From positions 142,380 through 206,379 of the forward strand of contig WPIO01000245.1 in the NCBI GenBank assembly GCA_009760855.2: a stretch of DNA of 64,000 bases. Direction: 5' to 3'. Each line of letters begins with the position of its first letter. The stretch's first letter is position 1. The stretch comes from Cristatella mucedo (Eukaryota > Bryozoa > Phylactolaemata > Cristatellidae). Of the stretch, positions 33,326 to 45,525 are shown piece by piece. The notes below the pieces were generated by a model that was given only the letters and a program-made list of their open reading frames with translations, did no database searches and was not told where the DNA came from. A program made the translations under genes and the position numbers.

Positions 33326-34552
33326 CTTGCTGTTTTGTTGTTATGCCAACATAGAAAGGACGAAGTTCTTGGCACAAAATCTCTACATTTCGGCAATAAA
33401 TTACCTTCTAATAGGACGTCTTGTTCTCTATTTCATCTTGGATGATATAATTTGCATTTGTGATAGCATTCGCTGAGCCAGGTCACAAGTATTAGGCACC
33501 ATTTACCAATGCTACCTAACGTACTAATTATCTCCATATAGTGGTGCACGTCACGAAACGTGAAGTGAGTTGCCATGCTTAACCTAATAGAAGCTGAGTG
33601 ACAAACTGCTTCATAATTAAGTGTTCAAAGCTGTTGTGATTTGAGTTAAAAGCTCTTTTATTGACCGCTGGGTACTCATAAGCATGGCTTAAATCGTGGA
33701 CCTTTTTTGTATTCCAAATCCCAAGACCTTTTCTATTTACAAGCTTGTTAGTTTGGATATTATTCAGCCAAATGTTCGGTAGCACCTGAGAGTGCCTCTG
33801 CTGACTTCAGATGCCATAAATTACCAATACAAAAAAAGCTTCTAGACGTTGTTAAGTCGATAGATGCCCAGCTGGTTCGGTCCAGAATAAATAAGTGCTG
33901 TGGGCAACTACTCATCTCTGTTGTTCTACCACTTGTTAGAAACAAGTTTGAAATTATAACCTTAAGAACTGCAGTACCTACCTACGTCGTAGATATTGGC
34001 TTTCAGGCGTTAATTTACCTGCAATTCGGATTTAGATTTTTGTGGCCAAAAAGTTGCTAGACAACTAGTTTTAACAATGGTCCTTGCCTTAAACGTCTAT
34101 CGCTCTCTTCAAAAGCTAATCGGTCATTTTTTTGGTGAGAGTCACAGGTTATTGCAGCTCACTTTCTATGTACAGTATTATCACTGTGCTTACTGGGTGC
34201 AATTAAACCCAGCTATTCTAGAGAGTGTTTGCCTACAATGAGTTTTGAAGTCATCTTGTACAGTTTTCTTCGCAGTCAGCACTCTTCTTGAAGTTTCTCA
34301 TTTAAATAGATCGGGTTTTCTTAAATTAATTGCCCATTCAAATTATCAGATTGCATAGGCAAATGTAATCGTGTATAACACTCCATCCACATAATGAATC
34401 ATATGAAGCCAAATATGGGATATGGAGGTATGGCATATGAATAGATATGGCATGTGAAGCTAACAAGATGCAAACTCCTGGTTCCAACCGCTCAGTAAAG
34501 TGAAGCTAATCTACATCTTTGACAGCCATACTAACAGGCTACTGCTTTTAGA
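33326..34552. other. Unassigned stretch with one long unexplained open frame
   Basis: From about 33742 to a TAG at about 34067, the plus strand is open for over 100 codons without an ATG start. It follows an AG after 'ttggatattattcag'. The peptide contains 'APESASADFRCHKLP' and a hydrophobic 'LLISVVLPLV'. I cannot assign a family. The minus strand is also partly open, so chance is possible. Confidence 0.25.
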
Positions 34553-35990
34553 ATATGTATCTCCGTCAGAAACTCCACAAAGTAATAAAGACCATGTGGG
34601 TATTACGCAGGAGAGTTTTGTATAGCACACTCACAGCCTAAGCGGCTTTCGGTACGCATTCGGTAGCCAACAGACTTCGTCTCACGCAACCAAGAGAAAG
34701 TGGGAAGCATAGCAGAGTTAGGAGAGCAGTTGAGGTAGTGAGTAGCATAGAAGTAGCAGTTCAGGACCGCTGAAAAAGATGTGCCATAGTCGGCAGTTGG
34801 AGAGTAGATGTCGTTGCGTAAGAATTGTGGAAGCGAGTTCCACAGTCTAGGACCTGCAGAGCTAAAGCTTCTGCCGCCCACTGTCTTTAAGCGGAGCAAT
34901 GGGACAGCGAATTTATTGTCCACACAGGACCTGAGAGAGCGAACAGGCTGAAACTGATGCAGCAGTTCAGCTAGATATGAAGGAGCCAAGCCGTGGCGGG
35001 CCTTGTGGGTCAGTGTAAGAACTTTGCTCTGTATCCTTTGCTCAACCGGCAACCATGCTAGCTCTTTCAGGAAAGGAGACACGTTCTCAAACCGCTGGGA
35101 CTTGAAGACCAGCCTTGCAGCCATATTCATAGTCCACTGTAGTGGCATAATAGCTTTCTTTGGTAGCCCAGCCAAAAGGGGATTACAATAATCAAGCCGA
35201 GACAGAACTAAAGAGCTAGTTAAATTTTTTGCAAGCCACTGTGGGAGACAGCTTTTAATCTTGGATAGGGATCGGATGTGATGGCTAGCTGTAGAGGCAG
35301 TCTTCTGAATGAAGCTTTTGAAATTGAGGCAGCTGTCGAACACGGCACCTAGATTACGAGCACGTGGTGAAGGTCGCACAATAACATCACCTATTAGAAC
35401 AGCAAAGCCTTTTAATCCAGCCACACGCTTATGGTGTCCTATGAGCAGCAGTTCGGTTTTGTCGTCATTTAATTTCAGGAAGTTTTCCGACATCCAGGAT
35501 AGAATATCGGCAAGGCAAGCATTCAGTTTCTCAGTTGCTGCAGCAGATTCCGACGGTTTAAATGACAAATACAACTGAGTATCGTCAGCATAGAAAATAT
35601 ATCCTATGCCATGGGCCTAAATCACTTTTCCCAGAGGTTGCGTATAAATTAAGAACAGCAAGGGACCAAGTACAGACCCTTGAGGAACACAACAGGTGAC
35701 CCTTCACATGTCTGAGACCTGACCCCCACACGACACGGATTGAACACGATCAGACACGTATGATTTAAACCACGCCAGTTCTTAGTCTGCCAGACTAATC
35801 GTTGGTCTCAATCGTTCAAGCAGAACTTCGTGCTCAATGGTGTCGAAGGCAGACAGATCTAGCAGAGCTACGGAACTGACATTCCCGTTGTCGTTGCCAC
35901 GTAGTATGTCATTGTTAACACGGTGGAGAGCAATTTTAGCAGGGTGCTGCCTCTTGAAACCTGATGGAAATGTTTCTGACATAGTCGTTG
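34553..35990 (-). mobile_element. Family B LINE, well-preserved 5'-truncated copy
   Basis: 3' UTR and tail begin at 34553 ('atgtatctccgtcagaaact'). ORF2 is open from the YADD box to the end for 323 codons (34603-35574). Upstream of this are an in-frame TAG at about 35620 (AAG in the copy at 41690) and a frameshift, then 'LLDLSAFDTIEHEVLLE' with an Ala deleted next to the catalytic Asp. 5' truncated at about 35990 at the start of the RT domain. Confidence 0.9.
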
Positions 35991-36188
35991 GTTTCAGACG
36001 TCAAGCTGTGGCCACCAAAACATCTAAGTTGGGTGTATTAAGGCTTAAACTTTGAATTCAAGCACCAGTGAAGTTGTAATGAAATACTTTGAATAAAAGC
36101 ACTAGTGAAGTTGTAATGATATTGCAACAATCGTCGTAAAAATTATCGATTGCTTGGAATTTTACGATACTTGTTTAAGTTCTCGCGA
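35991..36188. repeat. Spacer with a 37-bp tandem duplication
   Basis: Between two head-to-head B copies. A unit of about 37 bp ('ctttgaattcaagcaccagt' followed by 'gaagttgtaatga') occurs twice in a row at 36050-36122 with a few mismatches. Confidence 0.6.
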
Positions 36189-37525
36189 ATACCCAGAGAA
36201 ATTCTACGTGGCAACGACGACAGGAATGTCACTGCCCTAGCTCTGCTAGATCAGTCTGCTGCCTTTGACACCATTGATCACGAAGTTCTGCTTGAATGAT
36301 TGAGAATTACGATCGGTCTGACAGACGAAGCATTGGCGTGGTTTAGATCATACTTGTCTGATCGTGTTCAATCATGTCGTGTTGGGGTCAGGTCTCAGGC
36401 ATGAGAGGGGGTCACCTGTGGAGCCCCTCAAGGGTCTCTACTCGGGCCCTTGCTGTTCTCCATTCATACACAACCTCTGGGAAAAGTGATTAAGGCCCAG
36501 GGACTAGGATTTCAATTCTTCGGTGACGATACTCAGATGTAATTGTCATTTAAACCGTCGGAATTTACTGCAGCAACTGCGAAACTGAATGCTTGCCTTG
36601 CCGATATTCGATCCTGGATGTCGGAAAACTTCCTGAAATTAAATGACAATCAAACCGAACTGCTGCTCATAGGACACCCCAAGCGTGTGGCTGAATTAAA
36701 AGGCTTTGCCGTTGTAATAGGGGATGCTATTAAGCGACCTTAACCGAGTGCTCGTAATCTAGGTGTCGTGTTCGACAGCTGCCACAATTTCAAAAACCTT
36801 TATTTAGAAGACTGCCTCTACAGCTAGCCATCACATCCGATCCCTGTCCAAGATTAGGAGCTGTCTCCCACAGTGGTTTGTAAAAAAAACTAACTAGCTC
36901 TCTAGTTCTGTCGCGGATTGATAATTGTAATTCCCTTTTGGCTGGGCCACCAAAGAAAGCTATTATGCCACTACAGCTGACTATGACTATCGCCGCATGG
37001 CTGGTCTTCAAGTCCCAGCGGTTTAAGCACGTGTCACCTCTGCTGAAAGAGCTAGGATGGTGGCCGGTTAAGCAAAGGTTACAGAGCAAGGTTCTTATGC
37101 TGACCCACAAGGCCTGTTCGAGCCCTCAGGTCCCGTGTGGATAATAAATTTGCTGTCCCATTCCTCAGCTAAAGACGGTTGGCGACAGAAGCTTTAGTTC
37201 TGCTTAGACTGTGGAACTCGCTTCCACAGTTATTAGGCAACGACATCTACTCTCCAACTGCCGACTATGGCGCATCTTTTTCAGCGGTCCTAAACTGCTA
37301 CTTCTATGCTACTCACTACCTCAACTGCTCTCCTGACTCTGCTATTCTTCCAACTTTCTCTTTGTTGTGTGAGACGAAGTCTGTTGGCTACCGAATGCTT
37401 ACCGAAAGCCGCTTAGGCTGTGAGTGTGCTATACAAAACTCTCCCACGTAACACCCACATGGTCCTTTTGACTCTGTGGAGTTACTAACGGAGATGCATT
37501 ACAATACATTACATTACATTACAAA
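36189..37525 (+). mobile_element. Family B LINE, mirror copy
   Basis: Starts at 'LRGNDDRNVTALALLDQSAA' (RT N-terminal region) and runs to the 3' UTR and an (ATTAC)n end at 37498-37525. It has several stops and shifts. The YADD box is damaged ('ttcggtgacgatactcag', Tyr-Ala replaced by Phe-Gly). It is almost coextensive with the copy at 34553-35990 in opposite orientation. Confidence 0.85.
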
Positions 37526-38906
37526 GTGAACGGCAATAGAGACCTTGATTGCCCAGTGTTCACTCGCTTTTACAATAAGCAAGGAAGTGATCCTTTAATG
37601 ATGAAGTCTTTTTTAAGCTACGGTAATTCAGATTCAAATGTACCTTTAGCACCTAGGATGAGGAATGAATAGTTTAAAACCGGTTTTTTTTATTATACAA
37701 ATGTTATATTAATTGGTGTTTCGCTACAGTGAGGTTAGCAATTGCAAGATAATTAGCATTTATTTTCGTTGATGAAGGTCTGACATCTACTAAGTTGGCT
37801 AATTTAATCGGTTACAAATTGTAAATTAAATCGGGTGCACTGTTGATAAGATGCATTTTACGAAGTAGTTCGTGTAAATTGTTAGATTCAAATATTAGAC
37901 CCGGGTTTTTGTAAAGGGCATTTAATCAGCGATATTGATTAAAAAGCCTGAGCGATATTTGGATCATGCAAAACACTTTCCTATATAATGCTACGTCATC
38001 TGATTACAAAACTTAAGTATTAGCTGACAGCCTAGGTTTGCAACTGGTTGCAAACAATGGAAATGCCGTCGGATGTAAGTTATTAAGAATGAAGCATGTA
38101 CACTATTAGGACTTCAGGTTGTGTTAAAATAAACGTATTGCTAACAAGATTTTTGCCATCGATGCAGTTATCGGTATGAAGGTACAAATAGATATTGTTT
38201 CCTTTTACAAGGCTGCAACGAAATTAAGGTTTTATCTCTTTGTTTACTGGCAATTGCATAATACGTTTCATAGCAACTTTAATGTTCCTAATAAATTCAA
38301 AAGGTGAAAAGAAAGAGATGGCATTATGGTGTCTTGATTTGCCCATGCCGTCAATAAAAATGGAAATACAAGCCGCAAGAAAAATAACCTGAAAACTAAG
38401 CGTCAGAAAAACTATAATAACGAAGCAGTGTAAAATCCAGCAACTTTATTCTATATATACAGCCTCAAAGTTTAAACTACACCCATATCCTTGACATGTG
38501 AGCCCTTTTATGCTTCTCTTATATACCCATGAAGCTAGCAAAGCCCAGGTGTTATCCAACTGATTGTGCAATAAATGTTACATCCAAGCTGAAATAATCT
38601 TAAGGTCTCCAACTCTATAATAGATGGTGATGCAAGATTGCAAAAGGTATCCTGATACGATTTTATTTGTACAGTACTTCATATTCAAGAAATTTGTTTT
38701 GGCAATCCAAAGTGTCACTGTTTATACTCATCAATAAATCCTGGTGTTTATTCAGAGGTTTTTGCTGAGACAACATGCAATTATGTTTAATTACTGCAAT
38801 TCTGGTATGAGCCGTTTGGCTCAATGCATAACATACATTTACTTTTAGGCATGAGAGAGAAATTTTATTTATTAAAAAACTGCATAGGTTACTTTGTTGG
38901 TCAATA
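37526..38906. other. No recognisable gene or repeat
   Basis: AT-rich unique-looking DNA of 1.4 kb. Confidence 0.4.
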
Positions 38907-39104
38907 ATGCGCCAGGAAATCCTGGACCTCAGTGGTTATTGGGTGTTAACCACAGTGGTGCTATTAGCTCTATGGCTATGTTACCGAACCAGCCACATCA
39001 CATATAGTGCCCATGATGGATTCGGTATTTCAAAGACAATGTGTCTGGCAACGCGTTTATCACATGATTGTAAAATTAGCATTAAAAGTACAGATTTTGA
39101 GTAA
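38907..39104 (+). CDS. Short open frame with a membrane-like segment, unknown
   Basis: ATG at 38907 opens 65 codons to TAA. Residues 11-26 ('GYWVLTTVVLLALWLCYR' region) are hydrophobic and followed by Arg, a membrane-anchor profile. There is no supporting family, and the opposite strand also has a 105-codon frame (38981-39298) with a protein-like N-terminal half. Both are unassigned. Possible exon relic or chance. Confidence 0.18.
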   Translation: MRQEILDLSGYWVLTTVVLLALWLCYRTSHITYSAHDGFGISKTMCLATRLSHDCKISIKSTDFE

Positions 39105-39765
39105 TAAAAACGACAGTTAGGAGTTTTTGTATTCTGCCTTGCTCCAAGGCTATCAGATACTCGTTCCTTCAAAGCAAGTGCAGTAATTTGTATATTGGTT
39201 TGACCAGCTAACTGCTGTACTTTTTCGGCATTTACGAGATGTCGAATATTTTTAAGCTCTCTTACAGTAAAAGCCACATACATGAAAAAGCTCGGCAATG
39301 TTGGTTTTGATTATCCTTTTTTAGCGATTACCTGCAGATGAGCTGTATTCGGCTTTCGCTATATGTTATCTGAGAAATTTACTTGTATGTTGCCGGTTAC
39401 TTTAATCTTAATCGGTAGCTTATTGCGTTTTGAACAGTAGTCCTAACAGACTGTGGTGTTTTTTTGAAGTTAATACTAAGGCTGTTCGATACACTTAGTT
39501 GTCTAAATCAATGGTTGTTTGTCGTTTACCACTACAAGACGATAAAAAGTTTCTCTTATATATTTGGCTACATCTGCAGGAGATTGTCGACGGAGCAGCA
39601 GTTGCTCGAAGATATTTAAATCAAATCCCAACCTACTTTGGATTACAACTGGGATATAGGGGTAATCAATGTCAGCACACATAGTATTCAAGCTGTATGT
39701 AGAAAATGTAAAACAACTTCTTGGTGACGATACCGTATCCTCTGTGGTGGTCAGTGGAAATCACT
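39105..39765. other. Unassigned
   Basis: A 62-codon minus-strand frame (39503-39691) reads as a mixed hydrophilic peptide with no family match. No repeat identified. Confidence 0.3.
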
Positions 39766-41680
39766 TCCTCTCACTTGATGCATGCATTGATGTAATGTAA
39801 TGTAATGTATCTCCTTCAGTAACTTCACAAAGTCATAAAGACCATGTAGGTGTTACGCAAGAGAGTTTTGTATAGCACACTCACAGCCTAAGCCGCTTTC
39901 GGTACGCATTTGGTAGCAGACAGACTTCGTCTCACGCAACAAAGAGAAAGTGGGAAGCATAGCAGAGTCAGGAGAGCAGTTGAGATAGTGAGTAGCATTG
40001 AAGTTGCAGTTCAGGACCGCTGAAAAAGATGTGCCATAGCCGACAGTCGCAGAGTAGATGTCGTTGCGTAAGAATTGTGGAAGCAAGTTCCACAGTCTAG
40101 GACCTGCTGAGCTAAAGCTTTGTCGCCAACTGTCTTTAAGCGGAGGAATGGGACAACTAATTTATTGTCCACACAGGACCTGAGGGCGCGAACTGAATGA
40201 AACTGATGCAGCAGTTCAGCTAGGTATGAAGGTGCCAAGCCGTGGCGGGCCATGTGGGTCAGCGTAAGAACGTTGTTCTGTATCCTTCGCTCTACCGGCA
40301 ACCATCCTAGCTCTTTCAGCAATGGTGACACGTGCTCAAACCGCTGGGACTTGTAGACCAGCCTTGCAGCCATATTCATAGTCCGCTGTAGTGGCATAAT
40401 AGCTTTCTTTGGTAGCCCAGCAAAAAGGGAACTACAATAATCAAGCCGAGACAGAACTAAAGAGCTAGTTAAATATTTACAAGCCACTGTGGGAGACAGC
40501 TCCTAATCTTGGATATGGATCGGATGTGATGGCTAGCTGTAGAGGCAGTCTTCTGAACAAAGCTTTTTGAAATTGAGGCAGCTGTCGAACACGACTCCAA
40601 GATTACGAGCACGTGAAGGTCGCTCAATAGCATCACCTATTAGAACAGCGAAGCCTTTTAATCCAGACACACGCTTAGGGTGTCATCAAGACATGAATGG
40701 CAGCAAATTTTGTAAAACGAAACCACGACAAAACTAATTTACTAGTTATGGGCAAACCTAGTGTAATTCAGAGATTGGAAAGGCTGTCTCTCAAAATGGA
40801 CTCAGATAGCTTATCTCCCGTCGAATCAGCTCGACATCTAGGTGTCATATTCCAAAGCGACCTCTCGTTAGACGACCATTTCAGCTCCACATTCAAATCT
40901 GCCTGTTTTCAGCTTCATATCGTTGCTAAAAATCAGGCTTGTTTAGATAAGGATACCACGTCTAAGTTGGTCCATGCATTCGTGACGTCTCGTCTCGACT
41001 TCTGCAACTGACTGCTTACTGGCCTACTAGCATGTGCGATCAGGTGATTGCAGTTGATGCAAAACTCTGCCGCTAGGCTTGTTTTTCGTAAGCGTCACAG
41101 TTGCCATATTACTCCACTTCTCGCCGACCTGCACTGGCTACCGGCTAAGCAACGGATCGACTTCAAAGTTCAGACGCTTGCTTTTTGGTCACTTCATTCT
41201 TTGGCTTCAGCCTATCTCTCAGATATACACCCCCATCAGGCCAAGCATCGTGCTACCCGCTTTTTGGAATCCAACAGTCTAAAAATACCTCGTATAAACC
41301 TCAAATCGTTTGGAGATCGTGCATTTAGTTCGTATGCTCGCAAAGCTTAGAACTCCCACCGACCTGTGTCAGAACATCCCTGGCCTGAGCACATTTAAAA
41401 GAAACTTAAAAACACACGTATTTAGGATAGCATTTAGTGGGTCCCTGTGATTCATCCTTGATGTGCCTATGTGTGCTGACACTGTGCATGCTGCCACTAC
41501 CCACATTTGCAAGCTGACCCTGTGCATGTCACCCCTAACCATGTTATTCATGTGTTTGTTTTTAAGCATGATTTTACTTACAATTCTATTGCGTTTCCCT
41601 TTGCAGTAAATTTAAAGCTCCTAGAAAGAGATTAAGTTCTCGTAGGGCGCTTTATCAAGTACATTATTATTATTGTTGTT
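39766..41680 (+). mobile_element. Family A LINE copy split by a B insertion
   Basis: The left edge 'cacttgatgcatgcattgatg' (39771-39791) and the right part starting at about 40684 ('atcaagacatgaatggcagc') are adjacent in other A copies. The right part contains two open blocks (40697-41011 and 41048-41350, separated by a stop) covering thumb and C-terminal domain, then 3' UTR, stem-loop tail and an ATT end at 41665-41680. Bases 39792-40683 belong to a B element. Confidence 0.8.
39792..40683 (-). mobile_element. Family B LINE inserted into a family A copy
   Basis: Starts with 'tgtaatgtaatgtaatgtat' (tail read backwards), then 3' UTR and C-terminal codons (40011-40487, open for 158 codons; a frameshift separates the last 77). 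5' truncated at the 'KRVSGLKGFAVLIGD' region at 40683. At the right junction, 'gtgtc' of B and 'atc' of A overlap as microhomology. Confidence 0.85.
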
Positions 41681-41689
41681 TTCATGTTT

Positions 41690-43925
41690 GTATTAGAAAC
41701 ATAACACTCAGGAATGCTCTTGAGAAGCATGTTCCCGTTCAATCTATTCGTGTTCAAAGTCGTCGAGATTGCTTTCAATTTACAAAAAACTCCTTAAGAT
41801 GAGCCGTGTTAAGCACAGGCTGGAACGTCGGTTCAAGAAATTGGGGTCTGAGGCAGACCTAGACAATCTTAAAGACTTCCTTCGAGTTTACACCCGAAAG
41901 CTTAAAAAAGCAAGGGCTTCTTTTTTCATTAGAGAACTGAATTCCTGTCTGCCGGACACTAAACAGATTTATAAGACAGTAAACCATTTACTGGCCAATG
42001 CTGTCAGGTCTGACTCCCCAGATATTAAGAGCTCAGCCGAAAGGTTTTCAGCCTTCTTTACTGAAAAAATTGTGCACATTCGTGCCTCCATTAAGCCCCC
42101 TCCGACAAGAGCAATCGCCGTTCCTCAACCTGTGACCTTTCTTAAAAGATTCTCTGATACTTCTGCCTGTGATGTGGCTGCCTTAATAAAGTCGAGCAAA
42201 AAGAGCTCGTCTCCTGAAGACCCTATACCTTCATCTCTGTGGTCTTCACTGGCAGACCAACTTAGCCCTGCCATAACCAAGATTTTAAATGCTTCTTTGG
42301 GAAAAGGGGTCGTCCCCAAGTCCTTTAAATCGGCAATCGTTAGACCTATTCTTGTAAGCCTGTATTCAACACAGAGGTCCTAGCAAACTATCGTCCAGTT
42401 TCCCTTCTTCGGTTCTTATCAAAGATTTTTGAAAAAACTGTTGCTAAGCAGCTAGTTAAACATATTGAAAATAATAGAATGTCAAAAAGATTTCAATCAG
42501 GTTTCAAGAGGCAGCACTCTACTGAAACTGCTCTCCTTCGTGTTAACAATGACATTCTACGTGGCAACGATGACGGGAATGTCACTGCATTAGCTCAGCT
42601 AGATCTGTCTGCCTTTGACACCATTGATCACGAAGTTCTGCTTGAAAGATTGAGAACAACGATTGGTCTGGCAGACGAAGCACTGGCGTGGTTTAAATCA
42701 TACTTGTCTGATCGTGTTCAATCCGTGTCGTGTGGGGGTCAGGTCTCAGACATGAGAAGGGTCACCTGTGGAGTCCCTCAAGGTTCTGTACTTGGTCCCT
42801 TGCTGTTCTCTATTTATACAAAACCTCTGGGAAAAGCGATTAAGGCCCATGGCATAGGATATCACTTCTATGCTGACGATACTCAGTTGTATTTGTCATT
42901 TAAACCGTCGGAATCTGCTGCAGCAACTGAGAAACTGAATGCTTGCCTTGCTGATATTCGATCATAGATGTCGGAAAACTTCCTGAAATTAAATGACGAT
43001 AAAACCGAACTTCTTCTCATAGGACACCCTAAGCGTGTAGCTGTATTAAAAGGCTTTGCTGTTCTAATAGGTGATGCTATTGTGTGACCTTCACCACGTC
43101 CTCGTAATCTAGGTGTCGTGTTCGACAATTGCCTCAATTTCAAAAGCTTCATTCAGAAGACTGCCTTTACAGCTAGCCATCACATCCAATCCCTATCCAA
43201 GATTAGAAGCTGTCTCCCACAGCGGCTAGTAAACAATTTAACTAGCTATTTATTTTTGTCTCGGCTTGATTATTGTAGTTCCCTTTAGGCTGGGCTGCCA
43301 AAGAAAGCTATTATGCCACTACAGCGGAATATTAAAATGGCTGCAAGGCTGGTCTTCAAGTCCCAGTGGTTTGAGCACGTGTCTCCTTTGCTGAAAGAGC
43401 TAGAATGGTTGCCGGTTGAGCAAAGGATACAGAACAAAGTTCTTGTGCTGACCCACAAGGCCCGCCACGGCTTAGCTCGTTCGTACCTAGCTGAACTTCT
43501 GCATCAGTTTCAGCCTGTTCGCTCTCTCAGGTTCTGTGTGGACGATAAATTAGCTGTCCCATTCCTTAGCTTTAGGACAGTTGGCGACAAAAGCTTTAGC
43601 TTTGCAGGTCCTAGGCTGTGGAACTCGCTTCCACAATTCTTCGGCAACGACATCAACTCTCCGACTGCCGGCTATGGCACATCTTTTTCAGCTGTCCTGA
43701 ACTGCTACTTCTATGCTACTCACTACCTCAATTGCTCTCGTAAATCTGCTATGCTTCCCACTTTCTCTTGGTTGCGTGAGACGAAGTCTGTTGGCTACCG
43801 AATGCGTACCGAAAGCCGCTTAGGCTGTGAGTGTGCTATACAAAATTCTCCTGCGTAACACCCACATGGTCTTTATTACTTTGTGGAGTAACTGACGGAG
43901 ATACATACATACATACATACATAGT
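41690..43925 (+). mobile_element. Family B LINE, best-preserved copy
   Basis: Begins in the linker just after the ATT end of the preceding A copy. It contains the pre-RT region, the complete RT, the C-terminal domain and 3' UTR, and ends in (ATAC)n at 43903-43925. The endonuclease is missing through 5' truncation. Confidence 0.9.
41769..43858 (+). pseudogene. Family B ORF2 (RT part), few lesions
   Basis: 41769-42383 is open ('SRVKHRLERRFKKL', 'SSPEDPIPSSLWSSL', 'VVPKSFKSAIVRPIL'). One frameshift near 42355 leads into frame 2, which continues to 43858. That frame has 'GFKRQHSTETALLRVNND', 'LDLSAFDTIDHEV' (one Ala fewer than usual beside the catalytic Asp), '[14 protein letters not shown]' and '[13 protein letters not shown]'. 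Only three stops interrupt it: TAG at 42965 (Trp in relatives), TGA at 43085 (Arg) and TAG at 43286 (Leu). The end is 'SRLGCECAIQNSPA'. Confidence 0.85.
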
Positions 43926-43984
43926 TATTATCACTCTTTGAATTCATTGATATAAACTGTCGTACTTTGGACCACGGAATCATT

Positions 43985-44205
43985 CCCAGCCGTCCTGATC
44001 TGCTGTTTCCGTGGTTCCTACAACCTAAACCAACCTTCAGACTCATCTGGTATTCTCACTTTGTATTTGCTGTGTGAGAAACTATTTCTGTGACCACATG
44101 CTCAGCGAAAGCCACTTAGGCTGTGATTTAGCTATTTAGGAAAATGCAACTTGTAACAACTTTACGTTCTTGGTTGATTTTTTTTAGAGTTACGTGCATT
44201 GACAC
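43985..44205 (+). mobile_element. Family B LINE, decayed 3' end
   Basis: Matches the last ORF2 codons and 3' UTR ('tattctcactttgtatttgc', 'gcgaaagccacttaggctgt'). Old. Confidence 0.55.
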
Positions 44206-44974
44206 CTTTCATGCAATATAATTAACTAATATATCCTTTTCTGTGATTGGGAAGTCGACATGCAGACAGCTATTCAATAGATTTATTTATTCTCGCTACG
44301 CTTTAAAAATAAATGGCAAACCGAGGAACTTGAAAGATAACTCGAGGCTTGGATAGCCATAATGACGTATTCGCTAATTTCGCCAGACGGTTGTTTCCAA
44401 AGCAGATTTTCGGAAGTACACAGTAACAAAGTCTAATTGTTACTCTAGCTTATGTGTTCTTCTTTAATTGAAACTATCTCCCCTTTTTTAGGAGATTTAC
44501 TGCCGTGGTTTTCCATAAAACATCATTTATAGTCAGTACGTATTCAAGTTTTAAGCATGGAAGTTGTGATTCAATTTTATATTCAAGTTAATAGTAGTTG
44601 AGTTTAATGCATTCAAATACATTTTTAAAACTAAGGTAACTTAGCAGGGCAAAATATTTGTTTCAGCTTAGCCTTTTTTGGTAATAGTCACTGGGGACGC
44701 ATGAATCTACAATTCGGTAGGGTTTGTACTAATCAGGATTGCTTCCTTGCCGGGCAGGACATCAAACGTAAATTATTTTGTCATACTTTTTCACTCTGCG
44801 ACGTTTGGTTAACTAGTATGTCGTTTCAGTCCAGTGGAAAAATCAATCTGACTTTCCATGAGAAGCCGGTTAAGCAGAGTTCTAATTTACTTTTAGCTCT
44901 GCAAATCAGTGGTTTATTAGATCGTCATGGATATGCACCAAAGAGCTGATCGCTGAATGCATTCACCATTCCTT
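44206..44974 (+). other. Unassigned, with an 82-codon open frame
   Basis: ATG at 44701 opens 82 codons to TGA at 44947. The peptide has several Cys early ('VCTNQDCFLAGQDIK') and a Leu-rich end. No family recognised and no good splice signals in the right frame. Confidence 0.25.
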
Positions 44975-45085
44975 TTCAGCCAATATATTAAAGCACATGC
45001 ATTTATTATTCCTTTGCAGCTAACGTAAAGTACCTCGACAGAGATTGAGTTCTCCGAGGGATGATTATCGAGTGTATTATTCTGG
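44975..45085 (+). mobile_element. Family A LINE, tail-only fragment
   Basis: 'cctttgcagctaacgtaaag', then 'cagagattgagttctccgag' and 'gagtgtattattctgg'. Only about 110 bp of tail. Confidence 0.65.
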
Positions 45086-45525
45086 TTAGCACTAGTAGTA
45101 GCAAAGTTCGACTAGTGAGATGTCCAAGAGATTGATGCTTGTGGTCTTCGTTCAAGCATTGACCAGCATAACAGTGCTGACCATTGTAACATCCTGCTTG
45201 GGGCCTCTCCCAGCCTCATTTTCTGCGAGCCCAACCAATCCTTCCTGTTCGCTGCCCTCCTTTGACATCACGAAATTTTCAGCCATCTGATAAAGTTAAA
45301 GAATTGCGATGGCCCTGATATTTACCGTTTCAAGATATGTTAATAAATAATCATTAATAAATTGAAACAGGAATGTATCTTTCCAAGAGAATGACAAGGT
45401 CTAAAATAATGAAATCCCACAGACAAAACGTACTTTTAAATGTGTGTGATAGTTTTTACCATGCTACAAGATATGTGAAGTTTGGTTGACACAAAAGCCT
45501 CTGATATTCAATCAACTGTAGACTT
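45086..45525. other. No recognisable feature
   Basis: Unique-looking sequence. Confidence 0.4.
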
